DNA of 36,609 bases. Origin: Testudinibacter crocodili. Its GTDB lineage: Bacteria; Pseudomonadota; Gammaproteobacteria; Enterobacterales; Pasteurellaceae. The notes under the pieces are model-generated. The model was given only the letters and a program-made list of their open reading frames with translations, was not told where the DNA came from and did not search any database. The stretch lies in assembly GCA_006228005.1 (NCBI GenBank), contig VDHG01000046.1, positions 1 through 36,609 on the forward strand, read 5' to 3'. The number at the start of each line of letters is the position of its first letter. Position 1 is the stretch's first letter. Shown here one piece after another: positions 1 through 8,459 of the stretch. The translations under genes were made by a program, and so were the position numbers.

Positions 1-10
1 TCTATGCGTA

Positions 11-36
11 ACCTAGTACGGCTTCGCCGTGCTAGG
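11..36 (-). other. Stable hairpin downstream of topA
   Basis: Arms at 12-22 and 26-36 form an 11-bp stem (CCTAGTACGGC / GCCGTGCTAGG, one G-U type mismatch) around a 3-nt loop. It lies about 50 nt beyond the topA stop codon. No T tract follows on the minus strand, so it is a weak intrinsic terminator candidate at best; it could instead be a copy of a dispersed palindromic element. The rest of 1-87 shows no gene. Confidence 0.45.
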
Positions 37-87
37 CTAAAAGGATTAGTTTTAGCTCAAATAATATACTTAAAAGATCAACAGACC

Positions 88-2694
88 CTATTTCTTTCGC
101 TCGATCCACTGTCCGTTAAGATAATCGGCTATCCACTTAGTCGCTTTGCCGTCTTTTTCAGAAGTTACATACTGACGTTTTTCCTTGCGGCTGAAACGTA
201 CTATCGTTTTATTTCCTTCTGAGTCAACAGTTGGCGCTTCAGTTAAATAATGGAATTTTTCCGGTAACCGCTCTTTGAATCGTACCAGTTCCTCAACATA
301 AGGGGCGCGAGTTTCACGGGATTTCGGGAAATTATGTGCCGACATAAAGACGCCACTGGCACCATCACGCAGCACAAAATAGGCATCGGATTTTTCACAC
401 GGCAGCTCAGGGAAAGCCACAGGATCCTCTTTTGGCGGCGCCACTTCGCCGTTTTTCAAAATTTTGCGGGTATTACTGCAATTGGTGCAACCCATATATT
501 TACCGAAACGCCCCAGTTTCAGGTGCATCTCCGCACCGCACTTGTCACATTCGACCACCGGACCGTCATAACCCTTGATTTTATATTCGCCCTGCTCGAT
601 CAGATAGCCGTCACAATTTGGGTTGTTACCGCAAATGTGCAGTTTACGCTGTCCGTCAATCAGATAGCTGTCCATTGCGGTGTGGCATTTCGGGCAGCGT
701 TTGCGTTTGCGCAAGGCATCGGTTTCGGAATCATCGTCCAAGACATTCAACAATTCCGCTTCCGGAATCAGATTAATCGTGGTTTTGCAGCGCTCTTTCG
801 GCGGTAACGCATAGCCGGTACAGCCTAAAAATACGCCGGTGCTGGCGGTACGAATCGCCATATTGCGTCCACACGTCGGACATTTGATTTCCGTTTCGAC
901 CAGACTGTTCGGGGTCATGCCGCCTTCAAGTTCGTCCAATTCAGCATTAGACAACTTTTGTGAAAAATCACTAAAAAATTGATTTAACTCAGTTTTCCAA
1001 TTGGCGTTGCCGTTGGCAATTTGATCCAACGAATCTTCCATATTGGCAGTAAAATCATAGCTCATCAGTTCACTGAACGACTGATTCAAACGGTCAGTGA
1101 CGATCTCGCCCATTTTCTCGGCATAAAAACGACGGTTTTCGACCCGCACATAACCGCGATCTTGAATCGTAGAAATAATCGAAGCATAGGTCGAAGGTCG
1201 CCCGATGCCACGTTTTTCCAATTCACGCACCAATGCCGCTTCGGTGTAACGTGCCGGTGGTTTAGTGAAGTGTTGTTGTGGAATGACTTGGCTCAAATTT
1301 AATTTTTCATTGACCGCCACTTGCGGCAATACTTGATCTTCTGCGCTTTTCCCCATAATCGGCAGCACTTTGGTCCAACCGTCAAAGCGCAAAATCCGCC
1401 CTTTAGTTTTCAGTTCGTACTCGCCAGCTTGCACGCTGAGTGTGGTTGAATCATATTGTGCCGGCGGCATTTGACACGCCAAGAATTGGCGCCAAATCAA
1501 GTCGTACAACCGCACGGCATCTTTATCCATGCCGTTTAGATCTTTATCTTTCACTGCCACATCTGACGGACGAATCGCTTCATGCGCCTCTTGTGCATTG
1601 TCTTTGCTGGAATAAAAATTTGGCTGTTGCGGCAAATATTGTTTACCGAATTGCTTTTCAATATAGCTGCGAGCCATATTCAACGCATCTTGGCTCAAAT
1701 TGGTGGAGTCGGTACGCATATAGGTGATGTAACCGGCTTCATACAGGCGTTGTGCCATCATCATGGTTTTTTTCACGCCAAAACCTAAGCGCGTGCTGGC
1801 AGCCTGCTGCAATGTCGAAGTGATAAACGGTGCTTTCGCTTTTGAACTGGTCGGTTTGGTCTCTAAGCTGCTGACCATGTAATCGGCTTTTTGTAAGGCC
1901 GCAACTGCAACATCAGCCTGCTGCTGGTTGACCGGTTCAAACTTTTTGCCGTTAAATTGCGTCACATCTAAGCGAATGCCTTGTTGCTGTTGAGTCAACG
2001 TATCAACCGCCACTTCCCAAAACTCTTTCGGATCAAACGATTTGATCTCTCTTTCTCGTTCGACCAGCAATTTTACCGCTACTGATTGCACTCGTCCGGC
2101 GGACAGCCCACGCGCCACTTTTTTCCACAGCAACGGGGAAACCATAAAGCCGACCACACGATCCAGAAAACGGCGAGTCTGTTGTGCGTTGACTCGATCT
2201 AAATTCAGCTGTTCTGGTTTTTCAAACGCATTTTTGATGGCATTTTTGGTGATTTCATTAAACACCACACGACTATAGCGAGCATCATCGCCACCAATCA
2301 CTTCACGCAAGTGCCAAGCAATCGCCTCTCCTTCTCTATCCAAGTCGGTTGCCAGATAGATATGTTCCGCTTTTTTCGCCAGTGATTTCAGCTCGGCAAC
2401 CACTTTTTCTTTGCCCGGCAGAATCTGGTAGTTAGCTTTCCAACCATGATAAGGATCGATGCCCATGCGTTTCACCAATGCTTCTTGGTCACGTTCAGCT
2501 TTCAATGCTGCTTTTTCTTCCACGCTCATGCCTTTGGTCGAAACCGCTTTGCGTTTTTCACCATTTGACGATCCCGCCGTCGGCAAATCACGAATATGTC
2601 CAACACTGGACTTCACTACATAATCTTTGCCTAGATATTTATTGATTGTTTTGGCTTTCGCCGGGGACTCGACAATCACTAATGATTTGCTCAT
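88..2694 (-). CDS. topA: DNA topoisomerase I (type IA)
   Basis: Relaxes negatively supercoiled DNA by transient single-strand breakage through a tyrosine-DNA intermediate, in the cytoplasm. The 868-residue length matches the enterobacterial enzyme (about 865). The N-terminal Toprim domain starts [14 protein letters not shown] and carries the acidic motif TDLDREGEA (D117, D119). The catalytic tyrosine is Y325 in [10 protein letters not shown]. The C-terminal third carries several CxxC zinc-ribbon modules (CPTCGR, CPKCHT, CDKCGA with later CTNC), as in full-length proteobacterial TopA. The ATG at 2694 gives the conserved N-terminus [15 protein letters not shown]. It appears to be transcribed alone, divergent from msrA. 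Identification is firm. Confidence 0.98.
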   Translation of the reverse strand: MSKSLVIVESPAKAKTINKYLGKDYVVKSSVGHIRDLPTAGSSNGEKRKAVSTKGMSVEEKAALKAERDQEALVKRMGIDPYHGWKANYQILPGKEKVVAELKSLAKKAEHIYLATDLDREGEAIAWHLREVIGGDDARYSRVVFNEITKNAIKNAFEKPEQLNLDRVNAQQTRRFLDRVVGFMVSPLLWKKVARGLSAGRVQSVAVKLLVEREREIKSFDPKEFWEVAVDTLTQQQQGIRLDVTQFNGKKFEPVNQQQADVAVAALQKADYMVSSLETKPTSSKAKAPFITSTLQQAASTRLGFGVKKTMMMAQRLYEAGYITYMRTDSTNLSQDALNMARSYIEKQFGKQYLPQQPNFYSSKDNAQEAHEAIRPSDVAVKDKDLNGMDKDAVRLYDLIWRQFLACQMPPAQYDSTTLSVQAGEYELKTKGRILRFDGWTKVLPIMGKSAEDQVLPQVAVNEKLNLSQVIPQQHFTKPPARYTEAALVRELEKRGIGRPSTYASIISTIQDRGYVRVENRRFYAEKMGEIVTDRLNQSFSELMSYDFTANMEDSLDQIANGNANWKTELNQFFSDFSQKLSNAELDELEGGMTPNSLVETEIKCPTCGRNMAIRTASTGVFLGCTGYALPPKERCKTTINLIPEAELLNVLDDDSETDALRKRKRCPKCHTAMDSYLIDGQRKLHICGNNPNCDGYLIEQGEYKIKGYDGPVVECDKCGAEMHLKLGRFGKYMGCTNCSNTRKILKNGEVAPPKEDPVAFPELPCEKSDAYFVLRDGASGVFMSAHNFPKSRETRAPYVEELVRFKERLPEKFHYLTEAPTVDSEGNKTIVRFSRKEKRQYVTSEKDGKATKWIADYLNGQWIERKK

Positions 2695-2756
2695 TTTCTT
2701 CCTATTCTTATACGTTAATACTTTTCAATGTTGTCTGACCGCACTTTGCAGCTTCA

Positions 2757-2800
2757 CAATCAGCGTGTTCCAATCAGCGTGCTCGTTAATCAAAATTAAC
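2757..2800. repeat. 14-bp tandem repeat plus inverted repeat in topA-msrA intergenic DNA
   Basis: CAATCAGCGTGTTC (2757-2770) is followed directly by CAATCAGCGTGCTC (2771-2784), differing at one base. Immediately after comes the inverted repeat GTTAAT-CAAA-ATTAAC (2785-2800). The cluster sits 63-106 bp upstream of the topA start codon, where promoter or control elements would be expected. The remainder of 2695-2988 holds one uptake signal core (2738-2746, minus) and no other feature I can support. Confidence 0.6.
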
Positions 2801-2988
2801 ATCAAGACATCATAAAATGCGCTGACAATATCAAGGTTTGCGGGGGATTACAATAGCTTTTCCGCCAAACCGCACAATTCTGCAAGGCTTTGGTTTTTAA
2901 TCGCCCGATTTTTTGCTTGTGCGCTACCGTACTTTCACGCAAAATATAAACAAACATCAACAGACCCTCGGGTTATAAATAAGGAAAG

Positions 2989-3522
2989 ATGATGCAAACA
3001 GCGATTTTTGCCGGCGGATGCTTTTGGTGTATCGAAGCGGTATATAACCAAATACAAGGGGTACAAAGTGCGGTTTCGGGCTATATCGGCGGACATCTCG
3101 TCGACCCAAGCTATCGTCAGGTTTGCGATAGCGACACCGGACACGCCGAAGCGGTGAAAATCGAGTTTGATCCACAGCAGATCAGCTACCAAACGCTGTT
3201 GGCTATTTTCTTCGCGATTCACAATCCAACCGAGCTAAACCGTCAAGATCACGATGTCGGCACACAATATCGCAGCGAAATTTTTTATTTAAACGATCAG
3301 CAAAAACAGCTTGCTGAGCAAACCATTGCCGAGCTGCAACCGCACTTTAGCGCTCCAATTGTGACGAAAATCAGCCCTGCCACAACATTTTATCCGGCTG
3401 AAGCCTACCATCAAGGCTACTTCCTACAAAACCCCAACACCGGCTATTGCAGCATGGTGGTTGCGCCTAAATATTTGAAAGCTAAAGTCAAATTTGCTGA
3501 GTTATGGAAAACAGATTTGTAG
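2989..3522 (+). CDS. msrA: Peptide methionine-(S)-S-oxide reductase MsrA
   Basis: Repairs oxidised methionine by reducing methionine S-sulfoxide in proteins. The 177-residue protein has the family signature GGCFWCIEAVY near the N-terminus, with the nucleophilic cysteine in GCFWC, and the typical GHAEAVKIEFDP and AEAYHQGYF motifs. It is a stand-alone MsrA without a fused MsrB. Two adjacent ATGs (2989 and 2992) follow AAGGAAAG; the start is ambiguous by one codon. Uptake signal cores lie inside the gene at 3066 (plus) and 3339 (minus). It is probably monocistronic, ending at the hairpin at 3558-3584. Confidence 0.96.
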   Translation: MMQTAIFAGGCFWCIEAVYNQIQGVQSAVSGYIGGHLVDPSYRQVCDSDTGHAEAVKIEFDPQQISYQTLLAIFFAIHNPTELNRQDHDVGTQYRSEIFYLNDQQKQLAEQTIAELQPHFSAPIVTKISPATTFYPAEAYHQGYFLQNPNTGYCSMVVAPKYLKAKVKFAELWKTDL

Positions 3523-3557
3523 CTGATGAGTATTTGTTATGCAGAAAAAATTGTGAT

Positions 3558-3584
3558 GTGCAGAAAATTAACTTCTGCACTTTT
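3558..3584 (+). terminator. Intrinsic terminator of msrA
   Basis: GTGCAGAA (3558-3565) and TTCTGCAC (3573-3580) form a perfect 8-bp stem with a 7-nt loop followed by TTTT. It lies 36 bp after the msrA stop. In the opposite direction the stem is followed, after a few bases, by six T residues, so it may also end vapXD transcripts. Confidence 0.65.
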
Positions 3585-3621
3585 ATTAGCTTAACAACTG
3601 GTATTAGCTTTTAACAACTGG
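3584..3621. repeat. Tandem duplication at the 3' end of vapD
   Basis: TATTAGCTTAACAACTGG (3584-3601) is followed directly by TATTAGCTTTTAACAACTGG (3602-3621). The two differ by a 2-bp insertion. The second copy contains the vapD stop codon and the codons for the C-terminal VVKS, so the first copy looks like a duplicated gene end. Confidence 0.65.
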
Positions 3622-3882
3622 TGTGAAATCCGACCATTGCTCAATTCTGAAAGCACGAATATCACGAACCGAGTCAGGAAACCATTCCATCATTTTGAGT
3701 GCGCTCATTGCTTGAAATAAATTTGCCATATTTTCATCTGAATTGATATATAAACTTCCTTGAACCCGTTCAAATCTAAATTTTCTTAAGGTACTACCAA
3801 TATCAAAGTAAGCCTGAGCCACGCCTTTAGGATGGTTTTTTTCAGTATCTGCGACAACTAAATCAAATGAAATTGCATACAT
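3604..3882 (-). CDS. vapD: VapD toxin, Cas2-like endoribonuclease
   Basis: The 92-residue protein MYAISFDLVVADTEKNHPKG closely resembles VapD of Haemophilus influenzae, including the C-terminal motif SVRDIRAFRIEQWSDFT. VapD proteins have a ferredoxin-like fold related to Cas2 and cleave RNA; in H. influenzae VapD is the toxin of the VapXD module and supports persistence inside host cells. The reading frame can be extended to 3945, but that would overlap vapX and add 21 unrelated residues. The ATG at 3882 gives the conserved N-terminus and starts 4 nt after the vapX stop, indicating translational coupling. No cas genes or repeats are nearby, so this is not part of a CRISPR system. Confidence 0.93.
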   Translation of the reverse strand: MYAISFDLVVADTEKNHPKGVAQAYFDIGSTLRKFRFERVQGSLYINSDENMANLFQAMSALKMMEWFPDSVRDIRAFRIEQWSDFTPVVKS

Positions 3883-3886
3883 GAAA

Positions 3887-4078
3887 CTATTTCGCCTCAG
3901 GATCTTCCAATAATTTGGATAATTTATAAATCTCTTGCTCACCACTTTCGATCAGCGTGATATTAACTAAAATATCCCCGTCCGGTAATACTTGAGCTTG
4001 TTCACCAACCTGATATGGAATGCCATAAACACCAAAGGTTTTAATTGCACCAACTGGGATTTGTGCTGTATTTTCCAT
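3887..4078 (-). CDS. vapX: VapX antitoxin of VapXD
   Basis: A 63-residue acidic protein (MENTAQIPVGAIKTFGVYG...) encoded directly upstream of vapD, the antitoxin-first order of VapXD in Haemophilus. It should neutralise VapD by direct binding, which is family knowledge rather than something visible here. The ATG at 4078 is preceded by AAAGGAGAGG, a strong ribosome binding site. A sigma-70-like promoter lies about 35-60 bp upstream. I see no DNA-binding motif in the short sequence. Assignment rests on position and overall similarity to VapX. Confidence 0.85.
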   Translation of the reverse strand: MENTAQIPVGAIKTFGVYGIPYQVGEQAQVLPDGDILVNITLIESGEQEIYKLSKLLEDPEAK

Positions 4079-4112
4079 TATCCTCTCCTTTAGTCAAAAC
4101 GACCTTAGACGA

Positions 4113-4140
4113 ATTTTACAACGTTATTGGTCGATGTAAA
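4113..4140 (-). promoter_or_regulatory. Candidate vapXD promoter
   Basis: Read on the minus strand, TTTACA (4140-4135) and TAAAAT (4118-4113) are separated by 16 bp. Each matches the sigma-70 consensus at five of six positions. The -10 box lies 34 bp upstream of the vapX start codon. A short inverted repeat TGTA-N5-TACA (4134-4146) overlaps the -35 element and might serve autoregulation. Confidence 0.5.
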
Positions 4141-4173
4141 GTCTACAATTTAAATATAAACTGACGGAAGTAT

Positions 4174-4203
4174 AAAAAACCTGCTGTTATTCGCAGCAGG
4201 TTT
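4174..4203 (-). terminator. Intrinsic terminator of the ulaABCD operon
   Basis: AAACCTGCTG (4177-4186) and CAGCAGGTTT (4194-4203) form a perfect 10-bp stem with a 7-nt loop. On the minus strand the stem runs into six T residues. It lies about 43 bp past the ulaD stop codon. Confidence 0.85.
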
Positions 4204-4245
4204 CGTGCTAGTGTCTTTTATTATTTCACTTAGTATATTAAGCCA

Positions 4246-4896
4246 TTACCAATATTTCGCAATTTCCGCTCTAATCGCTTCTGCTGTGGCTTTGCCTTTT
4301 TCACCAACTAAAGCACGGCCAGCGATGAAGGCTTTTGCGTTGCGAATGCCAGCAAACAGGTGGATATCTTCCGGCACAATGCCACCGGTGATTGAAAGCT
4401 CCAGCCCCAAATCAGACAGTTGCTGCATTTTCACCAGATCGTCCTCAGTCCAGCCCACGCCAGCCAATTCTGCATCACGCGAGCGGTGATAAATCGCTTG
4501 GCGAATGCCAAGGTCAACCCATTTTTGTGCATCTTGCAGCGTCCAGTTGCCGTATAATTCGATTTGAATTTCACGCTTGAATTCGTCAGCCACTTTCTTG
4601 CAAGCACCAATGGTGGCAATATGGGCGGCAGCGGAGACGGTGATCCAGTCAGCGCCGGCTTCAAATGCCATTCTGGCTAGAATCGCCCCCCCATCGGTGG
4701 TTTTCATATCACATACCAAAATATGTTTCGGGTGATTTTTTCTTAAGGTGCTGACCGCACTCATGCCTTCGGCAAACGCTAAAATCGTGCCGACTTCAAT
4801 AATATCTACATAGCCCGCTACATTATCAGCGGTTTCAACTGCGGTTGTTAAACCCAAAGAATCCAATGCGATTTGCAATAAAGGTTTGGTTGTCAT
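4246..4896 (-). CDS. ulaD: 3-keto-L-gulonate-6-phosphate decarboxylase UlaD
   Basis: Decarboxylates 3-keto-L-gulonate 6-phosphate to L-xylulose 5-phosphate, a Mg-dependent member of the orotidine-5'-phosphate decarboxylase suprafamily. The 216-residue length equals the E. coli enzyme. Expected catalytic residues are present: D12 in IALDS, E34 in DIIEVG, and D63 and K65 in VCDMKTTDGG. The gene is last in ulaAB-ulaC-ulaD, 23 bp after ulaC. It is the only such decarboxylase in the window, so both the ascorbate PTS route and the diketogulonate TRAP route should depend on it. The ATG at 4896 follows AGGAGAAATT. Confidence 0.96.
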   Translation of the reverse strand: MTTKPLLQIALDSLGLTTAVETADNVAGYVDIIEVGTILAFAEGMSAVSTLRKNHPKHILVCDMKTTDGGAILARMAFEAGADWITVSAAAHIATIGACKKVADEFKREIQIELYGNWTLQDAQKWVDLGIRQAIYHRSRDAELAGVGWTEDDLVKMQQLSDLGLELSITGGIVPEDIHLFAGIRNAKAFIAGRALVGEKGKATAEAIRAEIAKYW

Positions 4897-4919
4897 AATT
4901 TCTCCTGTTTACTTTATAT

Positions 4920-5390
4920 TTATTTATTCAACGCTTGATCAATAACTTGATAGATCTCTTCTTTTGTCTGGCAGGCTTTAATTTTCTCCAAATCGACACC
5001 ACTTTCGCTCTCTTCATCTTCCAGTATTTGGGTAATCTCCATTAATCCCTGCATATGCTGATTCGAATCGCTGCCTGCCAACGTAATCAACACATCGACC
5101 GGTGTCTCTTCGCCCTCGAAAGTGACCGGGGTGCTGAGTGTCACCAGTGCAAAGGCGGTTTTATTCACACCGTCTTCCGGTCTGGCATGTGGCATTGCCA
5201 AGCCTGGCGCTAAAATAATATAAGGGCCTAATTTTTTGATACTGTCCACAATTGCATTATGATACCGCACTTCGACTGCACCGGACTTCACCAGCATATC
5301 AGTGCCAATTTTAATTGCCGCCTGCCAATCTGTCGCCTGCTGATTCAACTTAATCGAATCATTATCGATGAGTGATTGTTTTAAGTTCAT
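4920..5390 (-). CDS. ulaC: Ascorbate PTS component EIIA
   Basis: Cytoplasmic phosphocarrier that passes phosphate from HPr to the EIIB domain of the ascorbate phosphotransferase system. The 156-residue protein belongs to the mannitol/fructose-type EIIA family. The phosphorylated histidine is H68 in GLAMPHARPEDG, at the position of H68 in E. coli UlaC. It lies between the fused EIIC-EIIB gene and ulaD, in the same order as in E. coli ula operons. The ATG at 5390 is preceded by GAGGAAGGCT. A long palindrome separates it from the upstream gene. Confidence 0.95.
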   Translation of the reverse strand: MNLKQSLIDNDSIKLNQQATDWQAAIKIGTDMLVKSGAVEVRYHNAIVDSIKKLGPYIILAPGLAMPHARPEDGVNKTAFALVTLSTPVTFEGEETPVDVLITLAGSDSNQHMQGLMEITQILEDEESESGVDLEKIKACQTKEEIYQVIDQALNK

Positions 5391-5420
5391 AGCCTTCCTC
5401 TATCTTCCTTTTATAAAATC

Positions 5421-5444
5421 CGGCATGACGAATTCGTCATGCCG
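5421..5444. other. Perfect 24-bp palindrome between ulaAB and ulaC
   Basis: The 12-base arm CGGCATGACGAA (5421-5432) is followed directly by its exact reverse complement (5433-5444). It begins 10 bp after the ulaAB stop. In RNA it would form a stable stem-loop with no T tract after it. A role in mRNA processing or in setting different expression for the membrane and soluble PTS genes is plausible; it could also be a binding site. Function is inference. Confidence 0.6.
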
Positions 5445-5453
5445 ATAGCCAGT

Positions 5454-7262
5454 TTATTTTGTTTTAAAATTCTGTTCAATGATAGCAATCAATTCTTCAC
5501 CAAAAGAGTTTGGATTCAACATATTTTGCACGCCCAGAATATATTTTCCGTTAGGAACTTGCATTTCACCCGCCAGATGTTTGGAAGAGACGATGATATC
5601 AGTGCTGTCAATTTTCGATTTATAATCAGAAATCGCGCAAGAGTCCATACTGTTCGGAATGCCTTTTTTGTCTAAGTAAGCGCCGATTTTCATTTTCATC
5701 ATCATGGACGATCCCTGTCCGTTTCCACAAACCGCCAATACTCTGACCGGTTTGATACTGCCTAGTTCGTTGCTGTTGCTACTATTGTTGCTGTTGTTGC
5801 TGTTGTTGCTGTTATCATCACTGTTGGAATCATCGACACCATAACCATCCATTTGATCCAAGGATTTGCCTGCGGCAAGTGCGGCAGCTTCATCGGCACG
5901 CAATTTTTTAGACGCGTACGCCATATACACAAAAGAAACACCTAAAATCGCAAAGAAGAAGAATGGAATACTGTTGATACCTTGTAAAATTGGTGGGAAT
6001 ACCAGCGCCCAGTCAGCCATGCCCATCCAGCCGTTGAAAGCCGTGCCATTGTCGGCAAAGATTTGAATCGCCCAAGCAGAGCCCAGTACTTCGATAATCC
6101 CCATCACAAAACAGATTTTCATCACTGATTTCCAACCGCCGAAATGGTTGGCAAATACGCCGATGGTGGCATTGGAGAAGAACATTGGGATAAACCCAGG
6201 AATGATCATAATCGGCGAGCTGAACAGCAGCAACCCAATCACCGCCACAAATTGTCCGATTGCGCCCCACATAAAGCCGAACACCATCGCATTTGGCGAA
6301 TACGCATAAATCGCAGCACAGTCAATCGCCAACACTGCATTTGGAATAATGCGCTCGGAAACCCCTTTAAACGCTTCCGACAACTCTGCCACAAACATCC
6401 GCACCCCAGCGACAATCACTTGAATCGCCACCGCAAATTTCAACCCGGTTTCAAGAATATAGATAGTCCAGTGCGTTTTGCCTGCCATCTCCTGCAAATT
6501 GGTCAATCCGAACGAAAGCAAAATAATACCGAAGAATACCGTCATCACAATTGCAGTAGCAGAAATGCTATCGTGGAAAATATGCAACCATTTTGGCAGT
6601 TTTAAATGATCGACCGAATCGTTTTTATCACCCAATTTCGGTGCAATTTTAGTCGCAATCCAAGAGGCAAACTGCTGTTGGTGACCGATGGAAAATCCAG
6701 CACCGCCGGTGACCGCTTGAGTTGCTTTATACATGATATTAGATGAGATCGACCAGTACAGCGCCATCAGAATCGAAGTATAGATGATGGTTTCCCACAT
6801 TGATGCGCCCAACACCATATAAAATACCGCAACCAAACCTGCTTGTTGGAACATAATGTGCCCAGTCAGCATGATAGTGCGAATGCCGGTAAAGCGACGG
6901 AAAACCACCAATAGAATATTCAGCGCCAACGCCATCAATACTGCATAACCAACCCAAGAGTAGTTATCCCCCATGGTTTCCATGGTCGCCATCATACTAG
7001 TATAGGGATCAATCACCGAACCGGTCAAATGATGATACTCTGATAATTTTTCAATCACTGGTTTGAATCCACTTACCAGTGTAGAAGCCCCCACTTGCAC
7101 CAACATAAAACCGACAATCGTCTTAATTGTGCCTTTTAAAACGGTGGTTGTGTCTTTGCGCAGAAGAATATAGCCAATACATGTAACTAAACCCAACAAT
7201 AAAGGGGCTTTTGTCATAACTTGGCTATAGAAAATATAAAATATATTATATAGTGTTTCCAT
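5454..7262 (-). CDS. ulaA: Ascorbate PTS fusion protein EIIC-EIIB (UlaA-UlaB)
   Basis: Imports L-ascorbate and phosphorylates it to L-ascorbate 6-phosphate at the inner membrane. Of 602 residues, about 1-465 form the polytopic EIIC permease (starts [20 protein letters not shown]; many hydrophobic segments). Residues about 505-602 form EIIB, with the phosphorylated cysteine C512 in [12 protein letters not shown]. The two are joined by a Ser/Asn/Asp-rich linker (about 477-498). In E. coli these are separate proteins UlaA and UlaB. The open frame extends 43 codons upstream to 7391, but the ATG at 7262 is preceded by TGGAG at good spacing and begins the conserved UlaA N-terminus. First gene of ulaAB-ulaC-ulaD, divergent from ulaR. 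Confidence 0.95.
   Translation of the reverse strand: METLYNIFYIFYSQVMTKAPLLLGLVTCIGYILLRKDTTTVLKGTIKTIVGFMLVQVGASTLVSGFKPVIEKLSEYHHLTGSVIDPYTSMMATMETMGDNYSWVGYAVLMALALNILLVVFRRFTGIRTIMLTGHIMFQQAGLVAVFYMVLGASMWETIIYTSILMALYWSISSNIMYKATQAVTGGAGFSIGHQQQFASWIATKIAPKLGDKNDSVDHLKLPKWLHIFHDSISATAIVMTVFFGIILLSFGLTNLQEMAGKTHWTIYILETGLKFAVAIQVIVAGVRMFVAELSEAFKGVSERIIPNAVLAIDCAAIYAYSPNAMVFGFMWGAIGQFVAVIGLLLFSSPIMIIPGFIPMFFSNATIGVFANHFGGWKSVMKICFVMGIIEVLGSAWAIQIFADNGTAFNGWMGMADWALVFPPILQGINSIPFFFFAILGVSFVYMAYASKKLRADEAAALAAGKSLDQMDGYGVDDSNSDDNSNNSNNSNNSSNSNELGSIKPVRVLAVCGNGQGSSMMMKMKIGAYLDKKGIPNSMDSCAISDYKSKIDSTDIIVSSKHLAGEMQVPNGKYILGVQNMLNPNSFGEELIAIIEQNFKTK
5785..5811. repeat. In-frame 9-bp tandem repeat inside ulaAB linker
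   Basis: Three perfect copies of TTGTTGCTG (5785-5793, 5794-5802, 5803-5811), flanked by further degenerate copies. On the coding strand they encode Ser-Asn-Asn units of the linker between the EIIC and EIIB domains. Unit changes keep the frame, so copy-number variation would alter linker length, not switch the gene off. Confidence 0.75.
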
Positions 7263-7433
7263 AATTCGACTCCATCGATTCCATAATGATCGGGGTTGAT
7301 TGATTACATCTGATGACTTTCCTTGGTTTGTCAGGGCATTTGATTGTACAACCTCATCTCCCCTGATTCGACAATCATAATAAGTCATCATTCATGAAGA
7401 AATAAAGATTAATTTTGATTTTTTGTGATCCAA

Positions 7434-7449
7434 ATCGCTTATTTTAATA
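7434..7449. promoter_or_regulatory. CRP-like site in the ula control region
   Basis: TGTGA-TCCAAA-TCGCT has a perfect left half of the CRP consensus TGTGA-N6-TCACA and a partial right half. It closely resembles the site at 17345 (TGTGA-TCCTTA-TCGCA) upstream of yiaK. Catabolite control of ula genes by CRP is established in E. coli; here it is inferred. Confidence 0.4.
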
Positions 7450-7527
7450 ATTTTATAACATTAAAAATATCTAAACAAAAATTAAAAATTTACTTTATTA
7501 TTATTTATCATAGTGTTAATTGAAATC

Positions 7528-7546
7528 AAGTAATCAATGATTACTT
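7528..7546. promoter_or_regulatory. Candidate UlaR operator 1
   Basis: Perfect inverted repeat with 9-bp arms and one central base: AAGTAATCA-A-TGATTACTT. It lies 80 bp upstream of the ulaR start codon in the divergent ula control region, where an autoregulated DeoR-type repressor would bind. Assignment to UlaR is by position. Confidence 0.55.
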
Positions 7547-7554
7547 TTGACAAA

Positions 7555-7581
7555 TAATCATTGATAATCATACAAATGATT
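7555..7581. promoter_or_regulatory. Candidate UlaR operators 2 and 3
   Basis: Two overlapping repeats share the half-site TAATCA. TAATCA-T-TGATAA (7555-7567) has the one-base spacing of operator 1, with one mismatch. TAATCA-TACAAA-TGATT (7565-7581) has the six-base spacing of the repeat at 11261-11278 before ulaE. The set lies 46-72 bp upstream of the ulaR start. Confidence 0.45.
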
Positions 7582-7626
7582 GGTATAGTTAATTTCAATC
7601 ACATTATGCTCATATGTGAGGTTAAT

Positions 7627-8382
7627 ATGACGGAACTAAAAAGACAAAATGCAATTTTAGAGCTGTTGCATCGGCAGGGATCGTTAACAATCAACGAAAT
7701 CGTCAATGGTTTCTCGGTGTCTCCGGCAACGGCGCGCCGCGACATTACCAAGTTGGATACGCAAGGAAAGCTGAAAAAAGTCCGTAATGGTGCTTATGTA
7801 GCAGAGGAAAGTAACAAAAGCACCACTTGGTCGCCGATGAATATTCATCAAACCTCTAACTATGATGAAAAAAGCAAAATTGCTAAAAAAGCCGCTGAAT
7901 TGTGTAAAAACGGCGAGAGTATTGTGATTAACTGCGGTTCCACCGCGTTTTTACTAGGACAAGAGATCAATGGGAAACCCGTACAAGTCATTACTAACTA
8001 CTTTCCATTGCTCAACTACCTGATTGAACAGAACCACGATAATTTAGTGGTCTTGGGCGGACAGTTTTATAAAGAAAAGAATCTTTTTCTGAGCACCGAC
8101 CAAACCAGTGATGCGTTTTATGCCGGACACTATATGTTTACCAGCGGTAGTGGCTTAAGTGAAGAGGGGCTGTTCAAAGTGGATCTGTTGTCCGCTATGG
8201 TTGAACAAAAGATGGTGAAACACGTCAACAAGCTGGTGGCATTAGTTGACAGCTCAAAAGTTGGCGGACGAATCGGCACCATTTTTGCAACCGCAGAACA
8301 GTTAGATATCGTTATTACAGGAAAGGACGCCAATCCGACAGTGATCACGGCCTTAAAAGAAAAAGGTGTGGACGTGATTTTA
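7627..8382 (+). CDS. ulaR: DeoR-family repressor of the ascorbate regulon
   Basis: A 251-residue regulator with an N-terminal DeoR winged helix-turn-helix (MTELKRQNAILELLHRQGSL, then NEIVNGFSVSPATARRDITKL) and a C-terminal sugar-phosphate-binding domain of the ribose-5-phosphate-isomerase-like type. In E. coli UlaR represses ula genes and is released by L-ascorbate 6-phosphate. The frame opens at 7561, but the ATG at 7627 follows GAGG at normal spacing and starts the conserved domain; the coding part ends at or near 8388 including stop. It is divergent from ulaAB and directly upstream of ulaG. A perfect and two imperfect inverted repeats upstream suggest autoregulation. Confidence 0.92.
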
Positions 8383-8459
8383 GTCTAAAAGTGCGGTTAG
8401 CTCTCTTGCAATAACGTTGTGATCAATCAAATTTGTTAACCAAAATAAAGGTAAATATT

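Larger units (their letters stand above)
7263..7626. promoter_or_regulatory. ulaA-ulaR divergent control region
   Basis: 364 bp without a supported gene, AT-rich, between the divergent start codons of ulaAB and ulaR. It contains a CRP-like site (7434-7449) and several TAATCA/TGATTA repeats (7528-7581) listed separately. No -10/-35 pair is convincing enough to name. Open frames reading into this region from either gene lack family similarity and are taken as spurious extensions. Confidence 0.7.

Noticed and set aside
334-807. Plus-strand open frame inside topA
   Set aside because: It is antisense to well-conserved topA sequence and has no family features or ribosome binding site; the same holds for other long frames opposite to real genes.
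3604-3882. Cas2-like protein as a sign of a CRISPR-Cas locus
   Set aside because: The sequence is VapD, partnered by VapX. There is no cas1, no other cas gene and no regularly spaced repeat nearby.
3883-3945. 21-residue extension of VapD
   Set aside because: It lies within the vapX coding region in another frame and does not match VapD; the ATG at 3882 gives the conserved start.
5785-5811. Repeat tract as a phase-variation switch of ulaAB
   Set aside because: The unit is 9 bp, so gain or loss of units keeps the reading frame. It cannot switch expression by frameshift.
7263-7391. 43-residue N-terminal extension of UlaAB
   Set aside because: The residues are not hydrophobic permease sequence, and a good ribosome binding site precedes the ATG at 7262.
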